Shown: positions 26,681-35,276 of the stretch, one piece after another
Numbering within the stretch: position 1 is the first letter of the stretch
Layout: each line of letters begins with the position of its first letter
DNA from: Ralstonia sp. NFACC01
GTDB taxonomy: Bacteria > Pseudomonadota > Gammaproteobacteria > Burkholderiales > Burkholderiaceae
Direction of reading: 5' to 3'
Length of the DNA stretch: 64,000 nucleotides
Assembly (NCBI RefSeq): GCF_900115545.1
Contig: NZ_FOWV01000003.1
Coordinates: forward strand, 62,001-126,000
Position numbers and translations under genes: made by a program
Notes under the pieces: model-generated
Database searches by the model: none
The model's input: only the letters and a program-made list of their open reading frames with translations
Told to the model about the DNA's origin: nothing

Positions 26681-28189
26681 TCAGTCGAAGCCAAGCTCCT
26701 GCAATTTGCGTGTGATGGTGTTGCGGCCGATGCCCAGGCGTGTTGCCGCCTCGACACGGCGCCCGCGCGTAACACCAAGCGCAGCCTCCAGAATTGCCTT
26801 TTCGAAGCGACGCGTAAGCGCGTCCATCACGTCAGGTTGGCCCGCCTCGAGCATGGCCTTGGCCTCGCCTGCGAGCGCGCGCTCCCAGCCTGCGGCGATG
26901 GATGCGCCCACTGAAGTCGTCGAAAGCAACGCATCGACCGACGGCGCAACACCATACGGTTCCCCACCATGCGACGGCTCGCCGATGAAGGCCGGGCGCG
27001 CCTGGGCATCGCCCATGGCAGGCAGCATCTGCGCGTTGCCTCGCACCAGATCGGCGGGCAGATCCTTGCTTTCAATGGTCTGCGCCGGCGCCATCACGGT
27101 CAGCCAGTTGCAGAGGTTTTCCAGTTGCCGCACGTTGCCCGGGAACGGCAGCGTGGCGATATGCGCCAGCGCATCGTCCGACATACGCTTGGGCTCCACG
27201 CCCAGTTCCTTGGCGCTCTTCTGCAGGAAATGGCGCGCGAGCAGCGTGATGTCTTCCGGACGTTCACGCAGCGCCGGCAAGCGCAGACGGATCACGTTCA
27301 GGCGGTGAAACAAGTCCTCGCGGAACAGGCCGTCCTTGACGCGCGTTTCAAGATTCTGGTGCGTCGCCGCGATGACGCGCACGTTGGCCTTGAGCGGGTT
27401 GTGACCGCCCACGCGATAGAAGTGTCCGTCCGACAGTACGCGCAGCAACCGCGTCTGCAGATCGAACGGCATGTCGCCGATTTCATCGAGGAACAGCGTG
27501 CCGCCCTCGGCTTGCTCGAAGCGCCCGCGGCGCATGGTCTGCGCGCCGGTAAAGGCGCCGCGTTCATGGCCGAACAGCTCGGATTCCAGCAGATCTTTCG
27601 GAATCGCCGCCGTATTCAGCGCGATGAAGGGGCCGCTCGCACGCGGGCTGTGCTTGTGCAGCGCCCGGGCCACCAACTCCTTACCCGTGCCAGATTCGCC
27701 GGTGATCAACACCGTCACATTGGACTGCGACAGCCGCCCGATCGCGCGGAACACGTCCTGCATGGCCGGCGCCTGCCCGAGAATCTCAGGCGCATCGCTC
27801 AGGCGATCGTCGATTTCCTCCTCGCGCAGGCTCTCTTCGAGCGCGCGGCGGATCAGCTCGACCGCGCGATCCACGTCGAACGGCTTGGCCAGGTATTCAA
27901 ACGCGCCGCCCTGGAACGCCGCCACGGCGCTATCCAGGTCCGAATACGCGGTCATGATGATGACCGGCAGCCCCGGGTGCTTGGCCTTGATGGCCTGCAG
28001 CAGATCCAGCCCCGAGCCGCCCGGCATGCGGACGTCGGAGATCAGGACTTGCGGCGTTTCTTCGTCGAGCGCGTTGAGCGCATCGCGCACATTGGTAAAG
28101 CTGCGCGAGAGTAGGCTCTCACGCGCCAGCGCCTTCTCAAGGACCCAGCGGATGGATTGATCGTCGTCGACTATCCAGATTGGCTTCAT
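26681..28189 (-). CDS. ntrC: Nitrogen regulator NtrC (sigma-54 activator)
   Basis: 502 aa. It has a receiver domain with phosphoacceptor D52 (SDVRMP) and acid pocket D8-D10, a sigma-54 AAA+ domain with Walker A GESGTGKE, the sigma-54 contact loop GAFTGA and Walker B GGTLFLDEIGD, and a Fis-type helix-turn-helix at the C-terminus (VEAATRLGIGRNTITRKLQE). Phosphorylated by NtrB under nitrogen shortage, it activates promoters such as glnA through distant dyad sites; two such dyads lie upstream of glnA here. It follows ntrB by 70 nt and is closed by a strong terminator. Confidence 0.97.
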   Translation of the reverse strand: MKPIWIVDDDQSIRWVLEKALARESLLSRSFTNVRDALNALDEETPQVLISDVRMPGGSGLDLLQAIKAKHPGLPVIIMTAYSDLDSAVAAFQGGAFEYLAKPFDVDRAVELIRRALEESLREEEIDDRLSDAPEILGQAPAMQDVFRAIGRLSQSNVTVLITGESGTGKELVARALHKHSPRASGPFIALNTAAIPKDLLESELFGHERGAFTGAQTMRRGRFEQAEGGTLFLDEIGDMPFDLQTRLLRVLSDGHFYRVGGHNPLKANVRVIAATHQNLETRVKDGLFREDLFHRLNVIRLRLPALRERPEDITLLARHFLQKSAKELGVEPKRMSDDALAHIATLPFPGNVRQLENLCNWLTVMAPAQTIESKDLPADLVRGNAQMLPAMGDAQARPAFIGEPSHGGEPYGVAPSVDALLSTTSVGASIAAGWERALAGEAKAMLEAGQPDVMDALTRRFEKAILEAALGVTRGRRVEAATRLGIGRNTITRKLQELGFD

Positions 28190-28259
28190 GTGTTGGTTCG
28201 TCTGCTTGACTTCGTCTCGCCTGGGCCGTCTCGTGCTGCGTTGTTGAAGCTGCGACGCT

Positions 28260-29462
28260 TCAGTGCAGCGGCACGAGAATGCGGAAATCCGTCTGACCTG
28301 GCCTGCTCTCGCATTCGATCAGACCATCGTGCTGCTGCACGAACGTCTGCGCGAGTGTCAGGCCCAGCCCACTTCCCCCCTCCCTTCCGGACACCAGCGG
28401 GAAGAAGATTCGCTCGCGGATGTCGTCCGGGATACCAGGACCGTTGTCCACTACATGCAAGTCCAATGCCAGCTTGTAAAGACGTTTTGCAATCGTAACT
28501 TTGCGTGCGACGCGCGTGCGCAGAATGATTTCGCCGTCGCCCTGCGCAATGCGAGGGCCCAGCGCATGCGCCGCGTTGTGAACGATGTTGAGCATGGCCT
28601 GGATGAGCTGCTCCTTGTCGCCTCGAAACTCCGGCAGGCTCGCGTCGTAGTCGCGCACGATATGCAGGCCCTGCGGAAACTCCGCCAGCACGACCGAACG
28701 CACACGCTCGAGCACCTCGTGGATGTTCACATCGCCAACGATATGGGGATGCCGGTGCGGTTCTAGCAGGCGGTCGACCAGCGTCTGCAACCGGTCGGAT
28801 TCCTTGATGATGACTTGCGTGTACTCGCGCAGCGAGCGCTCCGGCAGCTCGAACTCCAGCAACTGCGCCGCGCCGCGAATGCCGCCCAACGGGTTCTTGA
28901 TCTCGTGCGCAAGGTTGCGGATCAGTTCCTTGTTGGCGGAGGTCAGGTCGAGCAGACGCTCTTCGCGCTCGCTGCGGATCTTCTGCTCATTGGGCAGAAG
29001 CTCAAGCAGCACCGAGCCCGGCGCAAAGTCGAGCGCGCCCACGACGGCATGCGCATGCAGCGGCTCATGGCCCACCCGGTCGAGGGACACGTCGCGCCGC
29101 TTGGCGTCGAACTGGCGAGCTGCCACGGTGGCGATCATCTCGGCCAGCTCCGACGGATCGGCAAACAGCTCGTACAGCGACATCTCCACCAACTGGCGGC
29201 GGGACACGGCCAGTGCGGCTTCAGCGGCGGGATTGGCGTAGAAGATCGTCAGCGCCGGATGGCGGACGAAGAGGATGGGATTGGGCACCGCGTCGAGCCC
29301 GGGGAACGATGGCGGTGCACCATGGGAAAACGGAATTGGCGGAGGCCCGTCGATGGGCTCGCCTACGGAGACCTCCAACCCAGGGGCGGAGGCTGACGGC
29401 GCGGATGGCGTCGTCTGTTCCTGTTCATCGCGGCGTGCCGCTTTGCGGATCAGTCGACGCAT
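28260..29462 (-). CDS. ntrB: Nitrogen sensor histidine kinase/phosphatase NtrB
   Basis: 400 aa and without membrane helices, as expected for this soluble kinase. A PAS domain (about 60-150, FVRHPALTIFYANPAAEAAL) precedes the H-box NLAHEIKNPLGGIRGAAQ, the N-box NIVHNAAHAL and the G-boxes DNGPGIPDDIRERIFFPLVS and GGSGLGLTLAQ. It phosphorylates or dephosphorylates NtrC under control of the PII protein. The first ~50 residues are variable and Pro-rich. It lies 8 nt from the DUF4124 gene and 70 nt before ntrC. Confidence 0.96.
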   Translation of the reverse strand: MRRLIRKAARRDEQEQTTPSAPSASAPGLEVSVGEPIDGPPPIPFSHGAPPSFPGLDAVPNPILFVRHPALTIFYANPAAEAALAVSRRQLVEMSLYELFADPSELAEMIATVAARQFDAKRRDVSLDRVGHEPLHAHAVVGALDFAPGSVLLELLPNEQKIRSEREERLLDLTSANKELIRNLAHEIKNPLGGIRGAAQLLEFELPERSLREYTQVIIKESDRLQTLVDRLLEPHRHPHIVGDVNIHEVLERVRSVVLAEFPQGLHIVRDYDASLPEFRGDKEQLIQAMLNIVHNAAHALGPRIAQGDGEIILRTRVARKVTIAKRLYKLALDLHVVDNGPGIPDDIRERIFFPLVSGREGGSGLGLTLAQTFVQQHDGLIECESRPGQTDFRILVPLH

Positions 29463-29469
29463 GGTTTAT

Positions 29470-29991
29470 CTAGTCCTTGAGATTGCCCAGCTCCCGGCGG
29501 ATGGAATCGACATTGGCCTGGCTGCGCTCGATGTCGCCCTTCAACTGCGCGGTGCGGTCCAGATACTTCTGATAGTTACGTTCGTTGCCCTGGCGCTCGG
29601 GCTGACCGTTGTTGTATTCGGTCTTCAACGCCTGGAGCTTGCGCTCCTCGTCTGCCAGCTCGGCCTCCAGCACCTGACGGCGTTCGCCGTCACGTGCCTT
29701 CTGCGTAGCGTTGTCCACGCGGGGGAAACCGCCACCTGCATTGTTTTGCGCCGGTGCGGGTGCCGCTCCTGCACTGCGCGGGCTGCGCGTGCCGGGGACG
29801 GTTACCACATCTGGCAGCGTCAACTTCTTGCAGCCTTTCACGTTGCCGCTGTTGCGGTACTCCGGCACGCCATTCGGGCCGGTGCACAGATAAACATCAT
29901 CAGCGTACGCGGGTGCCTGCACGGACAGCATGGCAAACACCGCGGCGGCGGCAAGCAGTCCGGATGCGATGCGTGGGGAAGGACGGAACAT
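29470..29991 (-). CDS. Secreted DUF4124-domain protein
   Basis: 173 aa from ATG 29991. A signal peptide with hydrophobic core ASGLLAAAAVFAMLSVQAP precedes ADDVYLCTGPNGVPEYRN, the start of a DUF4124 domain (pattern xxYxCxxxxGxxxYxN). A second Cys in GNVKGCKKLTLPD fits a domain disulfide. The C-terminal half (about 115-170) is a charged coiled coil (EAELADEERKLQALKTEY). Function is unknown. It sits between glnA and ntrB, a place it often takes in Burkholderiales, so co-expression with nitrogen control is likely. ATG 30069 would add 26 basic residues before the signal and is less likely. Confidence 0.8.
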   Translation of the reverse strand: MFRPSPRIASGLLAAAAVFAMLSVQAPAYADDVYLCTGPNGVPEYRNSGNVKGCKKLTLPDVVTVPGTRSPRSAGAAPAPAQNNAGGGFPRVDNATQKARDGERRQVLEAELADEERKLQALKTEYNNGQPERQGNERNYQKYLDRTAQLKGDIERSQANVDSIRRELGNLKD

Positions 29992-30069
29992 GAATGGAAC
30001 CTGGCGGATACGTCGATCGGGCGCCGGAGTCCGGCGGACGCTCATTCTAGCCACAAAACTCCGCTTCAT

Positions 30070-30100
30070 AAAAAGGAAGGGCGACCTGCGCCGCCCCTCC
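30070..30100 (-). terminator. Terminator downstream of glnA
   Basis: On the minus strand GGAGGGGC (30093-30100) pairs with GCCCTTCC (30075-30082), including one G-T pair, with a 10-nt loop, followed by TTTTT. It separates glnA from the DUF4124-ntrBC genes, probably allowing partial read-through. Confidence 0.75.
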
Positions 30101-30117
30101 TCTCATAACCGTCTCTT

Positions 30118-30141
30118 CGCCCCGACATATCGCTCGGGGCG
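30118..30141 (-). repeat. Hairpin just after the glnA stop
   Basis: Perfect 8-bp arms CGCCCCGA (30118-30125) and TCGGGGCG (30134-30141), loop of 8. It lies 8 nt after the glnA stop codon and lacks a T-tract. Together with the terminator at 30070-30100 it may protect the glnA mRNA end. Confidence 0.6.
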
Positions 30142-30149
30142 CTCGCAGA

Positions 30150-31565
30150 TTACAGCGAGTAGTACATCTCGAACTCGAGCGGGTGCGTCGTCATGCGGAA
30201 GCGCGTGACTTCTTCCATCTTCAGTTCGATGTAGGCGTCGAGCATGGCGTTGGAGAACACACCACCGCGGGTCAGGAACTCGCGATCCTTGTCCAGGTAC
30301 TCCAGAGCCTGATCCAGGCTCGAGCACACGGTCGGGATCTTTGCGTCTTCTTCCGGCGGCAGGTCGTACAGGTTCTTGTCGGCAGCTTCGCCCGGGTGGA
30401 TCTTGTTCTGCACGCCGTCCAGGCCGGCCATCAACAGAGCCGAGAAGCCCAGGTACGGGTTCATCAGCGGATCCGGGAAGCGCGTTTCGATACGGCGGCC
30501 CTTCGGGTTCGCAACGTACGGAATACGGATCGAAGCCGAACGGTTGCGAGCCGAGTAAGCCAGCTTGACCGGAGCTTCAAAGCCCGGCACCAGACGCTTG
30601 TACGAGTTCGTACCCGGGTTGGTCAGGGCGTTCAGCGCGCGGGCGTGCTTGATGATGCCGCCGATGTAGTACAGCGCGAATTCCGACAGGCCGGCATAGC
30701 CGTTGCCTGCGAACAGGTTCTGGCCGTCCTTCCACACGGATTGGTGCACGTGCATGCCCGAACCGTTATCGCCCACGACCGGCTTCGGCATGAACGTGGC
30801 GGTCTTGCCGTACGTGTGCGCGACGTTCTGGATCACGTACTTTTGCAGTTGGGTCCAGTCGGCGCGTTGCACCAGCGTGCTGAACTTCGTGCCGATTTCG
30901 TTCTGACCTTGGCCCGCCACTTCGTGGTGGTGCACTTCAACCGGAATGCCCAGCGATTCCAGGATCAGGCACATTTCCGAGCGCATGTCTTGGAAGGTGT
31001 CGATCGGGGCAACCGGGAAGTAGCCGCCCTTCTTGCCCGGACGGTGACCCGAGTTGCCGTGTTCGAAGTCCTTGCCCGACGACCACGGAGCTTCTTCGGA
31101 ATGGATCTTCACGAAGCAACCCTGCATGTCGATGTTCCAGGTCACGCCGTCGAAGATGAAGAATTCGGGTTCCGGACCAAAGTAGGCGGTGTCGCCCAGG
31201 CCCGTGCTCTTCAGATAGGCTTCAGCGCGCTTGGCGATCGAGCGCGGGTCGCGGTCGTAGCCCTTGCCGTCCGACGGCTCGACCACGTCGCAGGTCAGGA
31301 CCAGGGTCGGCTCTTCGTAGAACGGGTCGATGTGTGCGGTGTTTGCATCCGGCACCAGCAGCATGTCCGACGCTTCAATGCCTTTCCAGCCGGCGATCGA
31401 CGAGCCGTCGAATGCGTGGCCGCTTTCGAACTTGTCTTCGTCGAAGTGCGAAACGGGGACCGAGACGTGCTGCTCCTTACCCTTGGTATCGGTGAAGCGG
31501 AAATCGACGAACTTGACGTCGTTTTCCTTCACGAGCTTCATCACGTCTGCAATGCTTTGGGACAT
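30150..31565 (-). CDS. glnA: Glutamine synthetase type I
   Basis: 471 aa from ATG 31565. Family signatures include [12 protein letters not shown] near the N-terminus, [27 protein letters not shown] with metal ligands, and the adenylylation site in [10 protein letters not shown], where the Tyr is modified by GlnE. It joins ammonia and glutamate to form glutamine at the cost of ATP. ATG 31565 has AGGAGA 5 nt upstream; the frame opens at 31676, but the extra codons are not family-like. A sigma-54 element and two NtrC dyads lie upstream, matching classic nitrogen control. It heads glnA-DUF4124-ntrB-ntrC. Confidence 0.98.
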   Translation of the reverse strand: MSQSIADVMKLVKENDVKFVDFRFTDTKGKEQHVSVPVSHFDEDKFESGHAFDGSSIAGWKGIEASDMLLVPDANTAHIDPFYEEPTLVLTCDVVEPSDGKGYDRDPRSIAKRAEAYLKSTGLGDTAYFGPEPEFFIFDGVTWNIDMQGCFVKIHSEEAPWSSGKDFEHGNSGHRPGKKGGYFPVAPIDTFQDMRSEMCLILESLGIPVEVHHHEVAGQGQNEIGTKFSTLVQRADWTQLQKYVIQNVAHTYGKTATFMPKPVVGDNGSGMHVHQSVWKDGQNLFAGNGYAGLSEFALYYIGGIIKHARALNALTNPGTNSYKRLVPGFEAPVKLAYSARNRSASIRIPYVANPKGRRIETRFPDPLMNPYLGFSALLMAGLDGVQNKIHPGEAADKNLYDLPPEEDAKIPTVCSSLDQALEYLDKDREFLTRGGVFSNAMLDAYIELKMEEVTRFRMTTHPLEFEMYYSL

Positions 31566-31722
31566 GCCATTCTCCTGGTAGCGCAATAACGCAAAGTATT
31601 GTGAGCCGGTTGTGTGACGGATCGCTGCACATCGGCTGCAACTCGCCCTCACTCCGAAACATCTTCTTTCCAGCAAGGTCGTCCGACAAACGGACGCCCC
31701 CGAAAAAGACCGCGGGAATCTT

Positions 31723-31738
31723 AGCAGAAACTATGCCA
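31723..31738 (-). promoter_or_regulatory. Sigma-54 (-24/-12) promoter of glnA
   Basis: The minus strand reads TGGCAT-AGTTT-CTGCT. GG and GC are exactly 10 nt apart, as required for RpoN, and it is close to TGGCAC-N5-TTGCA. The transcript would start near 31712, with a leader of about 147 nt. Confidence 0.7.
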
Positions 31739-31891
31739 ATTCCGGCCCGACAATGGGCAAGCACTCCCGCAAACAGTGCAGTGCCGCGCCAACCCATGTC
31801 TGACACGGTGCGTGCTCCCGCAATCCAGCCGAACGGTGTCAGGCAAAATCCTCGCCCATGTGAGCAAGGCTGTTCAAGTAGCATAGTCAAC

Positions 31892-31906
31892 GCACGAAAA
31901 AGGTGC
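31892..31906. promoter_or_regulatory. NtrC-binding dyad 1 upstream of glnA
   Basis: GCAC-N7-GTGC (GCACGAAAAAGGTGC) has the same spacing as the E. coli glnA enhancer site GCACCAACATGGTGC. Its centre is about 187 nt upstream of the predicted sigma-54 start. Confidence 0.75.
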
Positions 31907-31921
31907 ATAAAAACCCAACTC

Positions 31922-31936
31922 GCACCGCTGTAGTGC
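31922..31936. promoter_or_regulatory. NtrC-binding dyad 2 upstream of glnA
   Basis: GCAC-N7-GTGC (GCACCGCTGTAGTGC), 30 bp centre to centre from dyad 1. That is close to three helical turns, putting both on one face of the DNA, as with the paired glnA sites of E. coli. Confidence 0.75.
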
Positions 31937-32032
31937 GTTAAGGCTGTGCCCGCACCGTTTGGGTGATTTCCGCCCGACCGATGTGACGGCAGCGCTAAAA
32001 TGATTGTTTCCCATTTCACACGCTCAATCGCC

Positions 32033-32509
32033 ATGACTGCCACTACGCTCACTCGCGAGTCCCTGCTCGAGGCCGCCGCCGCTCGCCGCGAGGCAGATCA
32101 GCTGCCGTACTTTGGCGCGCTGTCGCCGCAAGAGACTGCCGCGCTGTTGGCCGCCGACCCGCAAGCGCGGCTCGTGGACGTGCGCACGCGTGCCGAACTC
32201 GACTGGGTTGGCACGCCGGACGTTTCGCCAAGCCAGTTTGTGCATGTGGAGTGGAATCAGTATCCGGGCGGCGTGCGCAACGCCAATTTCCTGAGCGCGC
32301 TGGAAGCCGCCGTGCCGAAGGACGTGCCCGTGTTGTTCCTATGCCGGAGCGCCGCGCGCTCCAAGCATGCAGCGGCGGCGGCCGCGCAGGCGGGTTATGC
32401 GGCAGCGATGGATGTGCTCGAAGGTTTTGAGGGCGCCAAAGACACCGAGGGCCATCGCAAGACCGTGGAAGGCTGGTGCTTCCGGGGCCTGCCCTGGCAT
32501 GGCGCCTGA
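32033..32509 (+). CDS. Rhodanese-like domain protein
   Basis: 158 aa from ATG 32033. A single rhodanese domain: RLVDVRTRAELDWVG (CH2A-like), HVEWNQYPGG, and the active loop LFLCRSAARSKHAAAAA with the catalytic Cys. Such single-domain proteins carry sulfane sulfur to acceptors; the partner is unknown. ATG 32000 overlaps a TAAAAT (31996-32001) that looks like a -10, so the later ATG is preferred. It is divergent from glnA and shares the upstream region with the NtrC dyads. Confidence 0.88.
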   Translation: MTATTLTRESLLEAAAARREADQLPYFGALSPQETAALLAADPQARLVDVRTRAELDWVGTPDVSPSQFVHVEWNQYPGGVRNANFLSALEAAVPKDVPVLFLCRSAARSKHAAAAAAQAGYAAAMDVLEGFEGAKDTEGHRKTVEGWCFRGLPWHGA

Positions 32510-32525
32510 GGCACGCCGCTGAACG

Positions 32526-33344
32526 TCAGGACGCCGTGGGGGCGTCCGCCTCGAAAATCTCGCCGCCAAGCGCCAGCGCGCCCTCTCGCAGCAGCACATA
32601 GGCGCGTGCCACGGCTTCCGGTGAACCTTTAACGCCCAGGTCGATGTGCGAGCGGGCGTAGCGCTCCCCGCGCGCGGCATCGCCCACGCTGGGCAGGCTG
32701 AAGACCTTCACGCCATCGAACTCGGCTTCGACGCGCTCCATCAGCGGTGTGAGCCGCGACTCCGGCAGGCCGAACACCAGGAACGAGCGCTCTTCGCGCG
32801 GCGCGCGGTGAAATTGATCGGCGTAATAAGTGTCGAGCACCCACTCCATCATCGGCCACGCCATCACCGGAAAACCCGGCATGAAATGGTGATGCGCCAC
32901 GGAGAAACCGGGGATGCGGTTGTAGCTGTTCGGGATGATGCGTGCGCCCTGCGGAAACTCGCCCATCTTGAAGCGGTGCTGGTTTTCGGGCGTGGAGACA
33001 TCTGCCTTGACCGGGTCACCGTTGGCCGACTCGGAAATGCGCAACGTGATCTGCTCGCGCGCTTCCGGATGCAGCTCCAGCGGCACGCCCAGCGCAGCAG
33101 CTGCGCATTGGCGTGTGTGGTCATCGGGCGTCGCGCCGATACCGCCAGTGCAGAACACCACGTCGTCGCTGGCGAAGGTACGCTTGAGCACGCTGGTGAT
33201 GCGCGCGGGTTGGTCGCCGACGTATTCCGCCCACTCCAACGCCAGGCCGCGCTCGCCGAGCACTTCGATCAGCTTGCGCAGGTGTTTGTCTTCGCGGCGA
33301 CCGGAGAGAATCTCGTCGCCGATGATGATCATGCCGAAAGCCAT
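32526..33344 (-). CDS. MoCF/CinA N-terminal-type molybdopterin-binding domain protein
   Basis: 272 aa. It starts with AFGMIIIGDEILSGRREDKH and has VVFCTGGIGATPDDHTRQ, the signatures of the MoaB/Mog-like fold found at the front of CinA. The deamidase half of CinA is absent. Later stretches such as GEFPQGARIIPNSYN and FMPGFPVMAWPMMEW also match the stand-alone CinA-like family. A nucleotide-pyrophosphatase or molybdopterin-related role is possible but not shown. It lies 16 nt from the rhodanese end, convergent, and is followed upstream by the EI24 gene on the same strand (21 nt). Confidence 0.85.
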   Translation of the reverse strand: MAFGMIIIGDEILSGRREDKHLRKLIEVLGERGLALEWAEYVGDQPARITSVLKRTFASDDVVFCTGGIGATPDDHTRQCAAAALGVPLELHPEAREQITLRISESANGDPVKADVSTPENQHRFKMGEFPQGARIIPNSYNRIPGFSVAHHHFMPGFPVMAWPMMEWVLDTYYADQFHRAPREERSFLVFGLPESRLTPLMERVEAEFDGVKVFSLPSVGDAARGERYARSHIDLGVKGSPEAVARAYVLLREGALALGGEIFEADAPTAS

Positions 33345-33365
33345 GTCAGTTCCGATGGTTTCTGA

Positions 33366-34223
33366 TTATTCGCGAGGCAATTCAATGGTAGTGACCTCGA
33401 TCTCGATGGCCTCGACCATGCGCGCAGGCGGCGCTTCAGCACGAAGGCGTGTGAGCGCGCGCAAGCAGAAATGGCCGAACCACAGCGCCGAGAAAATGAA
33501 GATCAGTACGTACAGCCAGATGACGGCGATGGCGATAATCGGGAACAGCACAATCGTCACCACCGACGACACCCACAGCAGCGTTGGCGCCGAGCCCAGC
33601 ATGCCCACCGCCACGCCAATGCCCAGGAGCGGCAGCCGGTAGCGCTGCATGATCGCGCGGCGCTCTTCGGCCGTTGCGTGGTCAGCCAACGCGTCGTACG
33701 TCATCAAACGGTACGTGAGCCAACCCCACAGCAATGGGGGAATCAGTGCAAAAAACGGGGGGATCAGCCACAACGGCAGCGTGACGATCGCCACCAGAAT
33801 GACCACCAGCGTGCATAGCAGCGCATGCGTCAGGCTGCCCAGCACCGACCCGCCCTTGCGACGCTCAAGCTGCGGATAGCTGCGATCAAGAAAACGCATG
33901 ACCACCGGCACCGATGCCACGCTCACCAGCACAAGGATTGATACGACAATCACAGGCACCAGCAAGGTGATCACGAGCAGCGGCGCAATGGCCGACCACA
34001 ATCCGGCCATGCCGATGGCGTTGAGGCCGCTCTTGATCCAGCCCATGAAGGCCCAGCCTTCCACGGCGTTGCGGGCCATGCCGTTCATGGCATCCCAGCC
34101 GAAATACAGCACCCCTCCCCAGACCACCACGGCCACGACGAAAGGCAGGACCGTCAGGAACAGCATGCGCGGATGCAGTTGCGAGAGCAGCGCCCGGCCA
34201 AATGAGCGAATCAGGTCGTTCAT
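33366..34223 (-). CDS. EI24 (CysZ-like) domain membrane protein
   Basis: 285 aa with about five to six membrane segments, including a long hydrophobic block around 150-175 (LWLIPPFFALIPPLLWGWLTYRL is part of it). PVVMRFLDRSYPQLER and YRLMTYDALADHAT are typical of EI24/CysZ-like proteins. E. coli CysZ takes up sulfate, but many EI24 relatives in Burkholderiales have no known substrate, so I do not name it. It lies 21 nt before the MoCF-domain gene on the same strand, and the pair is probably co-transcribed. Confidence 0.85.
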   Translation of the reverse strand: MNDLIRSFGRALLSQLHPRMLFLTVLPFVVAVVVWGGVLYFGWDAMNGMARNAVEGWAFMGWIKSGLNAIGMAGLWSAIAPLLVITLLVPVIVVSILVLVSVASVPVVMRFLDRSYPQLERRKGGSVLGSLTHALLCTLVVILVAIVTLPLWLIPPFFALIPPLLWGWLTYRLMTYDALADHATAEERRAIMQRYRLPLLGIGVAVGMLGSAPTLLWVSSVVTIVLFPIIAIAVIWLYVLIFIFSALWFGHFCLRALTRLRAEAPPARMVEAIEIEVTTIELPRE

Positions 34224-34300
34224 GCAGAAATCGGGAAATCAGGGAGCGAACAGCCTAGCACAGCGTGCAGAAATGACGCTGGCGCCGTCGCGCGTGAGCT

Positions 34301-35275
34301 TTACGCCCGGCCGAACAAGCGCTTGAGGCCAAGCCACTGCTGACGCAGCACGCCGCGCCCGTAGTCGCGCGAGCGCCCTTGCGGTGCGGGAAGTTGATCG
34401 CGGATACCGGTGGCGTGATACTCGGGCGAGAAGATGGCGGTGCCGAACAGCATGTCCCACCACGGGAACAGCACGCCAAAGTTGCAGCCGCCCAGCACGC
34501 CCGGCTTGCCCGGCACTTCATGGCCCAGCCCAATCGCGTGATGCAACCGATGGAAGCGTGGCGAGATCAGCAGCCGGTCGCCCAGCCACCCGAAATGCAA
34601 CCGCACGTTGGCGTGCTGCAGGCTCTGCAGCAATTGCGAAATGGCAACCAACAGAACGTACTGCGAAGGCTCAACCCCGATGACCAGCGCCGCGACGGCA
34701 AACACCGCACCACGCAGTACATCATCGAGGATGTGGTTGCGGTCATCGGACCACAGCGTCATCTGCTGCTGGCTGTGATGCAGCGAATGCAGGTTCCACC
34801 ACCAGTGAAATTTGTGTGAGAGGCGGTGATACCAGTAGTCGAGCAGGTCGAACAACACCAGATAGATCAGAAAGCTGACGACGGCGACGGACGTGACGCC
34901 TGGCCACCAGTCTTCCACGTTCAGATGCGCCCAGCCCCAGAAGCGCAGCTTGCCGTCAAGGTCGTCGACCAGCGGCTGCAGCGTGAAAAACATCAGCAAC
35001 GGGAAGAAACCCAGGCGGTGAAAGAGCGTGTAGAAAATGTCGGCACGCACGGCCTTGCGATCTTGCAGCGGCTCCACCGGGCGCCAGCGTTCCAGCGGAC
35101 GGAAGATCAGCAGCAGCACCGCGATCTGCACCAGCCCCATCAGCAGCCATTCCGTGCCGGGATAGGCATCTTCAACGTAACCACCCAGGCCGACGGCATA
35201 GGTGATCGGCATCACGAGGTGCTGGAAGAGCACGTCCTGCGCTTGCGTGAAGGTGTCGGCGATCCAGTCAAACAT
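34301..35275 (-). CDS. Sterol desaturase / fatty acid hydroxylase family membrane enzyme
   Basis: 324 aa with several membrane helices. The three His boxes of the di-iron site are visible: HRLSHKFHWWWNLHSLHH covers HxxxH and HxxHH, and RFHRLHHAIG gives the third. Family members hydroxylate or desaturate lipids or sterol-like molecules; the substrate here is unknown. ATG 35275 follows the deacetylase stop by one nucleotide (TGA-C-ATG), so translation is coupled. The frame opens at 35311, but those codons lie in the deacetylase end. Confidence 0.87.
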   Translation of the reverse strand: MFDWIADTFTQAQDVLFQHLVMPITYAVGLGGYVEDAYPGTEWLLMGLVQIAVLLLIFRPLERWRPVEPLQDRKAVRADIFYTLFHRLGFFPLLMFFTLQPLVDDLDGKLRFWGWAHLNVEDWWPGVTSVAVVSFLIYLVLFDLLDYWYHRLSHKFHWWWNLHSLHHSQQQMTLWSDDRNHILDDVLRGAVFAVAALVIGVEPSQYVLLVAISQLLQSLQHANVRLHFGWLGDRLLISPRFHRLHHAIGLGHEVPGKPGVLGGCNFGVLFPWWDMLFGTAIFSPEYHATGIRDQLPAPQGRSRDYGRGVLRQQWLGLKRLFGRA

Positions 35276-35276
35276 G

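Noticed and set aside
31761-31779. Third NtrC-like dyad GCAC-N11-GTGC upstream of glnA
   Set aside because: The spacing is 11 rather than 7, so it does not match the NtrC site.
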